From positions 1 through 32,519 of the forward strand of contig JBJECY010000098.1 of the NCBI GenBank assembly GCA_051871515.1: a DNA stretch of 32,519 nucleotides, read 5' to 3'. Position 1 is the stretch's first letter, and each line of letters opens with the position of its first letter. Made by a program: the position numbers and the translations under genes. Below the pieces are notes generated by a model, which worked only from the letters and a program-made list of their open reading frames with translations, ran no database searches and was not told the DNA's origin. Of this stretch, positions 7,670-14,735 are shown piece after piece. The stretch is from SFTJ01 sp051871515 (GTDB lineage: Bacteria; Bacteroidota; Bacteroidia; Bacteroidales; Muribaculaceae).

Positions 7670-8596
7670 TCACAGCCACTTACGCTTTTTGAAGAACAGA
7701 AGCGAGCCAATGGTTGTGAGCACCGAGATTACCAAAGCCACTATAAAGCCCCAGCGCCATTCCTCCATGCCGTTGATGAGGTTCATACCAAAAAGGCTTG
7801 CCACCAACGTTGGGAACATGATAATCATGTTGAGCGAGGTGAGCAGACGCATCACGCGGTTCATGTTGTTGTTGATGACGTTGGCATAGGTGTCCATGGT
7901 TGAATTGAGAATGTTGATGTAGATGGCTGTGGTTTCACGCGCCTGGTTCATCTCAATATTCACATCTTCAATCAGTTCGGCGTCGAGTTCGTCAACGGGC
8001 AGACGGAACTTGATTTTTGACAACAGCGTTTCGTTGCCACGTATTGAGGTGGCAAAATATGTTAAACTGTCTTGCAGCCGTGAGAGGCTCACAAGGTCGT
8101 TGTTGTCGATTTGCTTGTCGAGGTTGCGCTTGAATTTCTCAATCAGCATGCTCACCTGCTTAAGATACTTCAAATACCACACCGAAGCTGAGAGGAAAAG
8201 GCAGAACACCAAGTCGGCGGCGTCGCTAAATCCCACAGCCTTGCGCTTGTGGTGGTTGATGAAGTCCTGCAGCATGCCGGTTTCTTGGTGGCAGATGGTG
8301 ATGATGATGTCTTTTTTAATCACAATACCAAGCGGGATGGTGGTGTAGGGCGACCGGCTGTTGGTTTTTTTGAGTTGCGGAATACGCAAGATAATCATCA
8401 ACCAACCGTCGTCATAGTCGTAACGCGCTCGCTCATCGGCATCGGCAATGTCCGATAGGAAATAGTCGGGCAAATGCAATTTGTCGTTAAGGTACTGAAT
8501 GTCTGATTCGGTGGGGCATGTCACCTGTACCCAACAAGATGGACGCCATTCTTCCAGCTCGTTAATGCCCTTGGTAATGTTCCAAAATGCCAGCAT
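7670..8596 (-). CDS. corA: CorA-family magnesium/divalent cation transporter
   Basis: CorA proteins are pentameric inner-membrane channels for Mg2+ (some members move Co2+, Ni2+ or Zn2+). The 308-aa product has the expected order: soluble N-terminal alpha/beta domain (1-125), long helical region (about 130-250), TM1 (about 252-271) ending in the GMN signature (270-272), a short periplasmic loop NLINGMEEWRW rich in acidic residues, TM2 (about 283-302) and a basic C-terminus KKRKWL. The start is the first ATG in frame and gives a normal family N-terminus. It stands alone, convergent with adk, with a candidate -7 box about 110 bp upstream. I cannot tell the ion preference from sequence. Confidence 0.93.
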   Translation of the reverse strand: MLAFWNITKGINELEEWRPSCWVQVTCPTESDIQYLNDKLHLPDYFLSDIADADERARYDYDDGWLMIILRIPQLKKTNSRSPYTTIPLGIVIKKDIIITICHQETGMLQDFINHHKRKAVGFSDAADLVFCLFLSASVWYLKYLKQVSMLIEKFKRNLDKQIDNNDLVSLSRLQDSLTYFATSIRGNETLLSKIKFRLPVDELDAELIEDVNIEMNQARETTAIYINILNSTMDTYANVINNNMNRVMRLLTSLNMIIMFPTLVASLFGMNLINGMEEWRWGFIVALVISVLTTIGSLLFFKKRKWL

Positions 8597-8708
8597 AGCT
8601 AAGTTACGTTTGTGGTTTAACTTCCGTTTTGTCGTTTGCCTGTCTTTGTCTTCGATTAGCTTGCGATGATTACATTCCGCACAAGGTGGGTCCTACTCTT
8701 GCGCTCGG

Positions 8709-8716
8709 CAAAGATA
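8709..8716 (-). promoter_or_regulatory. Candidate -7 box for corA
   Basis: On the minus strand TATCTTTG (8716-8709) matches TAnnTTTG. No TTTG lies at the expected 19-21 bp upstream, so only half of the promoter is supported. The leader would be about 105 nt. Confidence 0.45.
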
Positions 8717-8888
8717 GTAAACTTTCGGCGAAAATCAGCCCATTACATAGTAAAATTTTTGAGTTCGCCAGCTATGTTGGCGGGCTGATTGAGGCTCTTG
8801 TTGCCGCCTTTGCACTCATTGGCGGGGCAAAGCACACAAAAATCGGGTTATTTTGATGCGATTTGCCGTTTTATTGCGATTTAATCAC

Positions 8889-8896
8889 TATTTTTG
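8889..8896 (+). promoter_or_regulatory. Candidate -7 box for carboxynorspermidine synthase gene
   Basis: TATTTTTG matches TAnnTTTG. The nearest TTTG (8862-8865) is 23 bp away, slightly long, so the promoter is only moderately supported. The implied leader is about 105 nt. Confidence 0.4.
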
Positions 8897-9006
8897 TGGA
8901 TTGAAAAGGCTGTGCTGATTGCGGCGAAGCTGATGCTTGGGCTGCGGCACAGAAAATATTTATTCACTTTTTTAATTAAAAACTATTTCTTATTACACAA
9001 AAAAGA

Positions 9007-10236
9007 ATGGGTAAAGTATTGATTATTGGATGCGGAGGTGTAGGCACCGTTGTGGCTCACAAATGTGCTCAGAACCCCGACGTTTTCAACGAGATTGTGA
9101 TTGCTTCGCGCACCAAGAGCAAATGTGATGCTGTGGCAAAGGCCATTGGCGCACCCAACATCACCACCGACTCGGTTGACGCCGACAGCGTGCCTCAACT
9201 GGTGGAGCTGTTTAAGAAGCATCGCCCCGACATTGTCATCAACGTGGCATTGCCTTATCAGGACCTCACCATCATGGATGCTTGCTTGGAGTGTGGCGTG
9301 AACTATCTTGATACTGCCAACTATGAGCCGCGTGACGAGGCTCACTTTGAGTACAGCTGGCAATGGGCTTACCGCGAGCGCTTTGAGAAGGCCGGCTTGA
9401 CCGCCATTCTGGGCTGCGGCTTCGACCCGGGTGTGACAAGCGTATATACTGCTTATGCTGCTAAGCATCACTTCAAAGAGATTCACTATCTTGATATTGT
9501 TGACTGTAACGCCGGCAACCATCACAAGGCGTTTGCCACCAACTTCAATCCCGAGATAAACATACGCGAAATCACTCAAAAGGGTCTCTATTGGGAAAAC
9601 GGCGAGTGGGTTGAGACCGAACCGCTTGAGATTCACCAACCGCTCACCTATCCTGAGGTTGGACCGCGCGAGAGCTATTTGCTTCACCACGAGGAGATTG
9701 AGAGCTTGGTGATTAATTATCCCACCATTAAGCGTGCTCGCTTCTGGATGACTTTCGGTCAGCAATATCTCACTTATCTTGATTGTATTCAAAACCTTGG
9801 CATGAGCCGCATTGACGAGATTGAATATAACGCTCCGCTTGCCGATGACCCAGCCAAGACCGTGAAGGTGAAGATTGTGCCGCTGCAATTCCTCAAAGCC
9901 GTGCTGCCTAATCCGCAAGACCTGGGCGCCAACTATGAGGGTCAAACCAGCATTGGCTGCCGTATTCGTGGCATTGGCAACGATGGCAAGGAACACACCT
10001 ATTATATCTACAACAACTGCTCGCATGAGGCTGCTTATAAAGAAACCGGCATGCAGGGCGTGAGCTACACCACCGGCGTGCCTGCCATGACGGGCGCCAT
10101 GATGTTCCTGAAGGGCATCTGGAAGAAGCCGGGTGTGCACAACGTTGAGGAGTTCGACCCAGACCCATTCCTCGATGTGCTCAACAAGCAAGGCTTGCCT
10201 TGGCACGAAGTGCACGACTGCGATTTGGAGTTGTGA
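9007..10236 (+). CDS. Carboxynorspermidine/carboxyspermidine synthase (CASDH, saccharopine dehydrogenase-like)
   Basis: The 409-aa product opens with a Rossmann dinucleotide-binding turn, KVLIIGCGGVGTVVAHKC (3-20), followed by SRT/K residues that suit NADPH. The body matches the saccharopine-dehydrogenase-like branch that makes carboxy(nor)spermidine: NVALPYQDLTIMDACLECGVNYLDTANYE, GCGFDPGVTSVYTAYAAKHHF, YPEVGPRESYLLHHEE and the C-terminal TGVPAMTGAMM segment. CASDH condenses putrescine or diaminopropane with aspartate semialdehyde; a decarboxylase (CANSDC) then gives spermidine or norspermidine, the usual spermidine route in gut Bacteroidetes. The decarboxylase is not in this window. True saccharopine or lysine dehydrogenase is the alternative, less likely given the close match to the CASDH type. 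The gene is monocistronic, with a strong terminator behind it. Confidence 0.88.
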   Translation: MGKVLIIGCGGVGTVVAHKCAQNPDVFNEIVIASRTKSKCDAVAKAIGAPNITTDSVDADSVPQLVELFKKHRPDIVINVALPYQDLTIMDACLECGVNYLDTANYEPRDEAHFEYSWQWAYRERFEKAGLTAILGCGFDPGVTSVYTAYAAKHHFKEIHYLDIVDCNAGNHHKAFATNFNPEINIREITQKGLYWENGEWVETEPLEIHQPLTYPEVGPRESYLLHHEEIESLVINYPTIKRARFWMTFGQQYLTYLDCIQNLGMSRIDEIEYNAPLADDPAKTVKVKIVPLQFLKAVLPNPQDLGANYEGQTSIGCRIRGIGNDGKEHTYYIYNNCSHEAAYKETGMQGVSYTTGVPAMTGAMMFLKGIWKKPGVHNVEEFDPDPFLDVLNKQGLPWHEVHDCDLEL

Positions 10237-10282
10237 TGAACTATTGGCGCGCACATTGCCGCCACACATAAAAATATTGCCC

Positions 10283-10334
10283 GCCGGGTCAATCAAGCCT
10301 CATCAGTGAGGACGGTTGACCCGGCTGCTTTTTT
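10283..10334 (+). terminator. Intrinsic terminator after carboxynorspermidine synthase
   Basis: GCCGGGTCAA (10283-10292) pairs perfectly with TTGACCCGGC (10316-10325). An inner stem CCTCA (10298-10302) / TGAGG (10307-10311) caps it, and six T follow at 10329-10334. Confidence 0.9.
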
Positions 10335-10785
10335 ACACATCTTTTTATAATAGAAGCTAAGATACAACCCCGGATTTTTATAAATGGAACCCGAGAGGAA
10401 TCGGCGGCAAATGCCATTGTTTCAACGCCTTTGCCGCACCCTTTTCCCATCAAAAAATGGTTGCACAAAAGGCAATTTTTGTGTAATTGTGGCATTATGA
10501 GCAAGTTAGAGGAAAGAAAATAATGTTAAAAAATGTAATTTCTTCAATTTTTATTTTTCGCAGATTCATTAACTTGGTTTCGCCAAAATCGGCTCACTGG
10601 GTGCTTCAGTGCACGATTTTGCACATTGTTGCCTATGCGTGGCGGTGTGCCGGGCAAATGTTATGAAACCTTTAATGGATTTTTTTTGCACATTCATTTT
10701 ACATAACTTTGTGCTCGTCGAAAGATTTTTTACAGGCACATCTCATTAGGCACAAGCCATTAAGACTAATCGTAAAAACAAACGC
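10335..10785. other. Long noncoding gap before the NlpC/P60 gene
   Basis: I see no gene in these 450 bases. A perfect 8-bp inverted repeat GCGGCAAA (10404-10411) / TTTGCCGC (10430-10437) encloses an 18-base loop with no T-run after it. The right half is AT-rich and carries the -7 box at 10704-10711. Confidence 0.4.
10704..10711 (+). promoter_or_regulatory. Candidate -7 box for the NlpC/P60 gene
   Basis: TAACTTTG matches TAnnTTTG. A TTTG at 10685-10688 is only 15 bp upstream, too close for a normal spacer, so the -33 element is uncertain. The implied leader is about 70 nt. Confidence 0.45.
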
Positions 10786-11352
10786 ATGAACTTAAAGAGC
10801 TACATATTTACATCAATAATCGTGGCAATAGTCATGATTTTTGCTGCTTCATCTGCCACTGCGCAAGAGCTTGCAGCCCGCAAGCACGGCACGGTGAGTG
10901 AGCAGATGCAGCAATCGCAGCTCTATGGTTCAAGCCAATATGATGAGATACGTGAATTGCTCGACTATGCTGCCACTTTCAAGGGCACTCGTTACCGCCG
11001 TGGCAGCTCAAGCCCTAAAGGATTTGACTGCTCAGGTTTCACAAGCTTTGTGTTCAAGAAATTTGGCTATGAGCTTAACCGCTCGTCGAGAACACAGGTT
11101 AACAACGGTACTCCGGTGGCAAAGAACGAGCTTCAACCCGGCGACTTGGTGTTCTTCAACGGCCGAGCAGTGGGCAAGCGTGTGGGCCACGTGGGCATCG
11201 TAACCGAGGTGAAGGACGACGGCAAATTTGAATTTATCCACTCAAGCAACGGCCGTGGCGTGGTGGTCAGCTCAAGCGAGGAGCCTTATTACAAGCGTCG
11301 CTATGTGGGCGCAAGCCGCGTGATTAGCGCCGATGCCAATAAGGGCGAATAA
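10786..11352 (+). CDS. Secreted NlpC/P60 (C40) cysteine peptidase, cell-wall hydrolase
   Basis: The 188-aa product has an N-terminal signal segment (hydrophobic residues about 8-24, likely cut after ATAQ) and one NlpC/P60 domain (about 55-180). The catalytic cysteine is Cys82 in GFDCSGF, the histidine is His135 in GHVGIV, and His152 in FIHSS is the probable third polar residue. RRGSSSPKGFDCSG and LQPGDLVFF are typical of the family. These enzymes usually cut gamma-D-Glu to diamino-acid bonds in peptidoglycan stem peptides in the periplasm. There is no SH3 or other binding domain, so it is a minimal Spr/MepS-like form. It stands alone between a -7 box and a clear terminator. Confidence 0.92.
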   Translation: MNLKSYIFTSIIVAIVMIFAASSATAQELAARKHGTVSEQMQQSQLYGSSQYDEIRELLDYAATFKGTRYRRGSSSPKGFDCSGFTSFVFKKFGYELNRSSRTQVNNGTPVAKNELQPGDLVFFNGRAVGKRVGHVGIVTEVKDDGKFEFIHSSNGRGVVVSSSEEPYYKRRYVGASRVISADANKGE

Positions 11353-11426
11353 GAAAAATCATCGCCACTCCCCTCAAAAAAGATAAAACTCTTTCAGCAT
11401 ATTAAGAGAACAAGTGTTTTCATTAG

Positions 11427-11464
11427 AAAAAGGTCTATGCCGTGTGGCGGCACAGACCTTTTTT
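11427..11464 (+). terminator. Intrinsic terminator after the NlpC/P60 gene
   Basis: AAAAAGGTCT (11427-11436) pairs with AGACCTTTTT (11454-11463), with an inner TGCCG (11438-11442) / CGGCA (11448-11452) stem. The A-run on one side and T-run on the other make it usable from both strands. Confidence 0.85.
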
Positions 11465-11806
11465 CGTGCGCCCATGTGCGGCAGCGGCTTCATTGTGTTG
11501 TAGCAAAAGTTAATCTCAGTTAAATGCCAAAAACACAAGCTGTTGACTATTAGCAATGCAAACCTCAAAGTAAGTAACCCACCTGCAAGTGCCGTATTTC
11601 AAAAATGGGCTATACTCATTAATTTTGCGCCATAAACAAGGAATTAACCCCAAATCATTATGCGCAAACAAGATGCTTCTTTTTTTGCCCCTCGGTGTTT
11701 TAAGTTTTTCGGTTACAAGCAATTTAAAGCATCTGCTTAAAAAAGAATGTGTCACCTTAACGCTAATGGCTTATTTGGAACAAAACAAACTTTTTTCCTA
11801 AACTAT
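11465..11806. other. Noncoding gap before the cupin gene
   Basis: About 340 bases with no convincing gene. A 70-codon plus-strand frame (11589-11801) overlaps the promoter candidate at 11597-11627 and shows no protein-like pattern. The remainder is AT-rich leader. Confidence 0.45.
11597..11627 (+). promoter_or_regulatory. Candidate promoter for the cupin gene
   Basis: TTTC (11597-11600, one mismatch to TTTG), a 19-bp spacer and TAATTTTG (11620-11627, exact TAnnTTTG). The predicted leader to the cupin ATG is about 175 nt, longer than most here. Confidence 0.5.
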
Positions 11807-12205
11807 ATGAGCGAAATTAAACTTACAAAGAAAGGTGAGGGCTACGCAGTTGCCACTGTGGGCAGCCTGGGAGAGTTTGCCGGAAAGGCATTTGTGAAAG
11901 ATGTGGTAGGTGCCACGGGTGTGGAACTGTCGGTGACTACATTGGCTCCGGGTGAGTCGGTGCCGTTTTTCCACCGTCATAAGCTCAACGAGGAGGTTTA
12001 TGTGGTGCTTAGCGGTAGTGGCATCATGATGCTTGGTGCCGACGATGTGGCAATCAGCAGCGGCAGCATTGTGAGAGTGGAGCCTGAAACCACCCGTTGC
12101 ATGAAAAACAACGGCAACGAGCCCCTGTTGGTGCTGTGCGTACAAGCCAAAGCCGGTTCGCTTGATGGCTACACGCAAACCGACGGCGTGCTGTGTGAAC
12201 GATAA
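11807..12205 (+). CDS. Small single-domain cupin protein
   Basis: From the ATG at 11807 the product is 132 aa (MSEIKLTKKGEGY...). An upstream in-frame ATG at 11747 would add twenty residues of unlikely sequence, so the internal start is preferred. Cupin motif 1 is clear: His56 and His58 in FFHRH, Glu62/Glu63, and Gly70 at the end of VYVVLSG. Motif 2 is altered: in VEPETTRCMKNNG the usual metal-binding histidine position appears to be Arg or Cys. The metal site is therefore incomplete or different, and the activity is unknown. Related small cupins bind sugars or small ligands or act as isomerases. An HxlR regulator gene follows in the same direction, with a terminator-like hairpin between them. 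Confidence 0.82.
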   Translation: MSEIKLTKKGEGYAVATVGSLGEFAGKAFVKDVVGATGVELSVTTLAPGESVPFFHRHKLNEEVYVVLSGSGIMMLGADDVAISSGSIVRVEPETTRCMKNNGNEPLLVLCVQAKAGSLDGYTQTDGVLCER

Positions 12206-12260
12206 ACAGGGCATGTTGCGCCGGCGCGGCAGCGTGGGGGCGTGACTAAGCTTTTTTATC

Positions 12261-12298
12261 ACGGAGGAATGCAATTATCGTTGCATGGCCTCCGTTTT
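12261..12298 (+). terminator. Terminator-like hairpin between cupin and HxlR genes
   Basis: ACGGAGG (12261-12267) pairs with CCTCCGT (12289-12295) and, inside it, ATGCAA (12269-12274) with TTGCAT (12281-12286). The outer arm ends in four T (12295-12298). It probably ends the cupin transcript, so HxlR may need its own promoter. Confidence 0.65.
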
Positions 12299-12347
12299 CC
12301 ATATAGACAGAGAGATATATTCACCGCTCAAAAATGTAGAGAAAAAC

Positions 12348-12713
12348 ATGGCAACACTACCCATTCAAGACCCCATCTTCCCGCAATGCCCGGTGCGCAA
12401 CCTGATTGCTCGCGTGGCCGATAAATGGTCGCTGCTGGTGATGCACACCCTCATTCATGCTTCGCAGGGCACAATGCGCTTTTCGGCGTTGAGCCAAGCC
12501 ATCCCCGACGTGTCGCAAAAGGTGCTCACCCAGACACTTCGCCGCCTTGAAGAAGACGGTTTTGTGGAGCGCACCGTTTATGCCCAGGTGCCGCCGCGCG
12601 TCGATTATGCCGTCACTACGCGTGCCCGGTCGTTTATGCAGGCTTGCCAGCCAATGGTGGAATGGGCGCAGGCTCATTTGGCTGAAATAGTTGAGGGTCG
12701 CCGCCACAAGTGA
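12348..12713 (+). CDS. HxlR-family winged-helix transcriptional regulator
   Basis: From the ATG at 12348 the product is 121 aa, normal for HxlR proteins; an upstream in-frame ATG at 12285 falls inside the terminator-like hairpin and gives no family sequence. The family hallmarks are CPVRNLIARVADKWSLLVMHTL (about 14-35), the RFSALSQAIPDVSQKVLTQTLRRLEEDGF recognition-helix region (44-72), and the wing VPPRVDYAVTTRARSF (81-96). HxlR regulators often respond to aldehydes or redox stress through the conserved N-terminal cysteine (here Cys14) and usually control a neighbouring gene. The adjacent cupin is the obvious candidate target, but this is inference. Confidence 0.9.
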   Translation: MATLPIQDPIFPQCPVRNLIARVADKWSLLVMHTLIHASQGTMRFSALSQAIPDVSQKVLTQTLRRLEEDGFVERTVYAQVPPRVDYAVTTRARSFMQACQPMVEWAQAHLAEIVEGRRHK

Positions 12714-12722
12714 AGTTTCTGC

Positions 12723-12753
12723 TTGCTTATTCCGCGCCATTAAGCTATCTTTG
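12723..12753 (+). promoter_or_regulatory. Bacteroidetes-type promoter for trmD
   Basis: TTG (12723-12725), a 20-bp spacer and TATCTTTG (12746-12753) form a good promoter starting just after the HxlR stop. The start near 12757 makes the in-frame TTG at 12763 an unlikely start codon and supports the ATG at 12784 (or 12778). Confidence 0.75.
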
Positions 12754-12783
12754 CATCACTAATTGGCAAATTGTTTCATGAAA

Positions 12784-13470
12784 ATGAGAATAGATATACT
12801 CACAGTGATGCCCGAGATGCTCATCTCGCCACTCAACTGCTCAATATTGAAGCGGGCGCAAGACAAAGGCCTCGTGGAAATTGTGGTGCACAACTTGCGC
12901 GACTATTCGCTCAACAAGCACCGCAAGGTTGACGATTACCCCTTTGGCGGCGAGGCTGGCATGGTGATGCAGATTGAGCCTGTTGACCGCTGCATCAGTG
13001 CCTTGCAGCAGCAACGACACTACGACGACGTGATTTTCACCACCCCCGACGGAGAACAGTTCTCGCAGCCCATAGCCAATCAGCTCTCGTTGGCTGAGAA
13101 TCTGATGATTTTGTGCGGCCATTATAAGGGCGTTGACTATCGCATACGAGAGCATTTCATCACGCGTGAGATATCAATTGGCGACTATGTGCTCACCGGC
13201 GGCGAGATTCCTGCCGCTGTGATTGCCGATGCTGTGGTGCGCCTAATCCCCGGCGCCATAGGTGACGAGCAAAGCGCGCTCAGCGACTCTTTTCAGGACA
13301 ATCTGCTGGCGCCACCGGTCTATACCCGACCTGCCGAATACAAGGGTTGGCGTGTGCCCGATATTCTGCTCTCAGGCAATCAAGCTAAAATCGACGAGTG
13401 GAAGCACAATCAAAGCATGGAGCGCACCATGCGCTTGCGCCCCGACTTGCTCAACGACGGTAATGATTAA
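12784..13470 (+). CDS. trmD: tRNA (guanine-N1-)-methyltransferase TrmD
   Basis: TrmD methylates G37 next to the anticodon using S-adenosylmethionine, preventing frameshifting. It is a SPOUT-fold knotted dimer. From the ATG at 12784 the product is 228 aa beginning MRIDILTVMPEML, the usual start; the ATG at 12778 would add only Met-Lys. Family signatures are the VDDYPFGGEAGMVMQIEP stretch (about 49-66), LCGHYKGVDYRIREHFI (about 110-126), the knot SIGDYVLTGGEIPA (130-143) and YTRPAEYKGWRVPDILLSGNQAKI near the C-terminus, with the catalytic aspartate region QSALSDSFQDNLLAPP. Unlike many bacteria it is not beside rplS/rimM; it leads a run with an FtsB-like gene 23 bp downstream. Confidence 0.95.
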   Translation: MRIDILTVMPEMLISPLNCSILKRAQDKGLVEIVVHNLRDYSLNKHRKVDDYPFGGEAGMVMQIEPVDRCISALQQQRHYDDVIFTTPDGEQFSQPIANQLSLAENLMILCGHYKGVDYRIREHFITREISIGDYVLTGGEIPAAVIADAVVRLIPGAIGDEQSALSDSFQDNLLAPPVYTRPAEYKGWRVPDILLSGNQAKIDEWKHNQSMERTMRLRPDLLNDGND

Positions 13471-13493
13471 CTCATAAAAAAATAGCAAGAATA

Positions 13494-13814
13494 ATGATAG
13501 AAAAACCAAACAACTGGAAAGGATTGCGCCCCAAATGGGTGCCCGCATGGATGAGTGTTACTTTTGTGGCTTTTGTGTTATTCATTGGCTACACCCTGTT
13601 TTATGGCGAATCGAGCTACATCAACTCAAATCGCCATGCGCAAGAAATACAGCAACTTAAGCGTGAGATTAAGCAGGTGAAGGACTCAACCAACTATTAC
13701 AACCGCAAGGTGGAAGAACTCAACACCGACAAGGAATCGCTTGAGCGCATTGCGCGCGAAAAATACGGCATGAAACGTCAAAACGAGGATATCTATATGA
13801 CCGACATGCCTTAA
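13494..13814 (+). CDS. DivIC/FtsB-type septum formation initiator
   Basis: The 106-aa product has the architecture of DivIC/FtsB: short cytoplasmic N-terminus, one transmembrane helix (about 19-38), then a coiled coil (about 44-85, heptad-like leucines and lysines in IQQLKREIKQVKD and VEELNTDKESLERIAREKYGMKR). The ending EKYGMKRQNEDIY is the common Bacteroidetes form of the conserved 'RIAREKYGM' motif. FtsB/DivIC bridges FtsL and FtsQ in the divisome at the inner membrane and helps switch on septal peptidoglycan synthesis. It is probably in one transcript with trmD and the following membrane protein. Confidence 0.9.
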   Translation: MIEKPNNWKGLRPKWVPAWMSVTFVAFVLFIGYTLFYGESSYINSNRHAQEIQQLKREIKQVKDSTNYYNRKVEELNTDKESLERIAREKYGMKRQNEDIYMTDMP

Positions 13815-13890
13815 AGGTTGCGTGCATGCTGATGCCCCCTCTCCATGTTGACTATTAAGAATCACTACAATTCACCCCAAAAACAAAAAG

Positions 13891-14295
13891 ATGAACAAAC
13901 TTAGCGAACAAACCATCAAAAAAATACAATCAACGCTGCTTGGCGTTGGCATGACACTGCTTGTGGTGGCGGCAGCCTTTCCGCTGCTGGGCATCATGCG
14001 CCAGGAAATTATGCTTATGCGCTATGTGTATGCTGCCGGAGCGGCACTCACGCTGGTGGCTCGTGCCACGCAGGTGTATCACGGCACCAACTTCAGGATT
14101 AAGCGCCTGCATGCCCTTGAGCGCATGTCGGCGTTGCTCTATTGCGTGTCGGCGTTCATGCTCTTCTATTATGGCGACCGTCTGGGCGGCACCGACTGGA
14201 TTGCCTTCTTGCTCGCCGGTGCCATTGTGCAGCTCTATGCATCGTTTATGATTGACCGCGAAGAGAAAAAAGAAGCCAAAGGCAACGACCGCTGA
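13891..14295 (+). CDS. Small four-helix membrane protein, function unknown
   Basis: I do not recognise a characterised family. The 134-aa product has four likely transmembrane helices (about 17-36, 42-63, 81-95 and 102-121), a basic N-terminus (KLSEQTIKKIQ), a basic loop between helices 2 and 3 (RIKRLHALERM), and a charged cytoplasmic tail (DREEKKEAKGNDR). It lies 76 bp after the FtsB-like gene in the same direction, so it may be co-expressed and envelope-related. Nothing indicates an enzyme or transporter. Confidence 0.75.
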   Translation: MNKLSEQTIKKIQSTLLGVGMTLLVVAAAFPLLGIMRQEIMLMRYVYAAGAALTLVARATQVYHGTNFRIKRLHALERMSALLYCVSAFMLFYYGDRLGGTDWIAFLLAGAIVQLYASFMIDREEKKEAKGNDR

Positions 14296-14735
14296 CGGTG
14301 TGAAATGGGGCGGCGGTTAGCTCCGCAGGTGTATCAACATTTTTCCTCAGTCGTGATGCAGGCGAGGCGCTCACAGGCAATGGCGGTGCGGCGTTTCTCG
14401 CTTATGAAATGATGCCCACTTGCTCCTTTTGTTGGGCAAACACAAGCCGATGTGAGTCAAAAAACAGCCTCTTAGAGGCGCATGTTTGAAAACGCTTTAT
14501 CGTATTAATTCGCCGCAATATTTCATAAATTAAGCCATTTTGGCGCTTAGTTTAGCAAAAAACATTTAAAATGCCCATAATCAGAGTAAGTTTTACTAAC
14601 TTTGCACACTGAATGTTGTCACTACACGATGTCAACCCGCTGATGCTTACTTGTTGAGCAAGATGCGGAGCAAGTCACGGCGAGGCACATTCACGCATTT
14701 TTTTCACCCTACAAAAGAGAGAACAAACGTTGACA
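14296..14735. other. Intergenic region before the outer-membrane protein gene
   Basis: No gene is visible in 440 bases. A short hairpin GCCTC (14467-14471) / GAGGC (14475-14479) follows a run of six A on the plus strand, so on the minus strand it would look like a small terminator, although no minus-strand gene is close by. A -7 box lies at 14597-14604. Confidence 0.4.
14597..14604 (+). promoter_or_regulatory. Candidate -7 box for the barrel protein / lptC operon
   Basis: TAACTTTG matches TAnnTTTG, with no TTTG at the right distance upstream. The implied leader is about 130 nt. Confidence 0.45.

Larger units (their letters stand above)
8597..9006. other. Divergent intergenic region corA / carboxynorspermidine synthase
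   Basis: This 410-bp stretch has no convincing gene. It holds the corA -7 box (8709-8716), a nested inverted repeat (AATCAGCC 8733-8740 with GGCTGATT 8783-8790, enclosing CGCCA 8766-8770 with TGGCG 8778-8782), a second G/C-rich pairing near 8800-8826, and a candidate plus-strand -7 box at 8889-8896. The nested repeat lies between the two -7 boxes, where an operator would be expected, but no regulator can be named. Confidence 0.45.

Noticed and set aside
8983..10296. 437-codon open frame on the minus strand opposite carboxynorspermidine synthase
   Set aside because: Although long, the plus strand encodes a complete, clearly recognisable enzyme with matching terminator; the minus frame starts inside the downstream terminator region and shows no family pattern.
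11589..11801. 70-codon plus-strand frame before the cupin gene
   Set aside because: It overlaps the promoter candidate, has no start-site context, and resembles no family; treated as leader.
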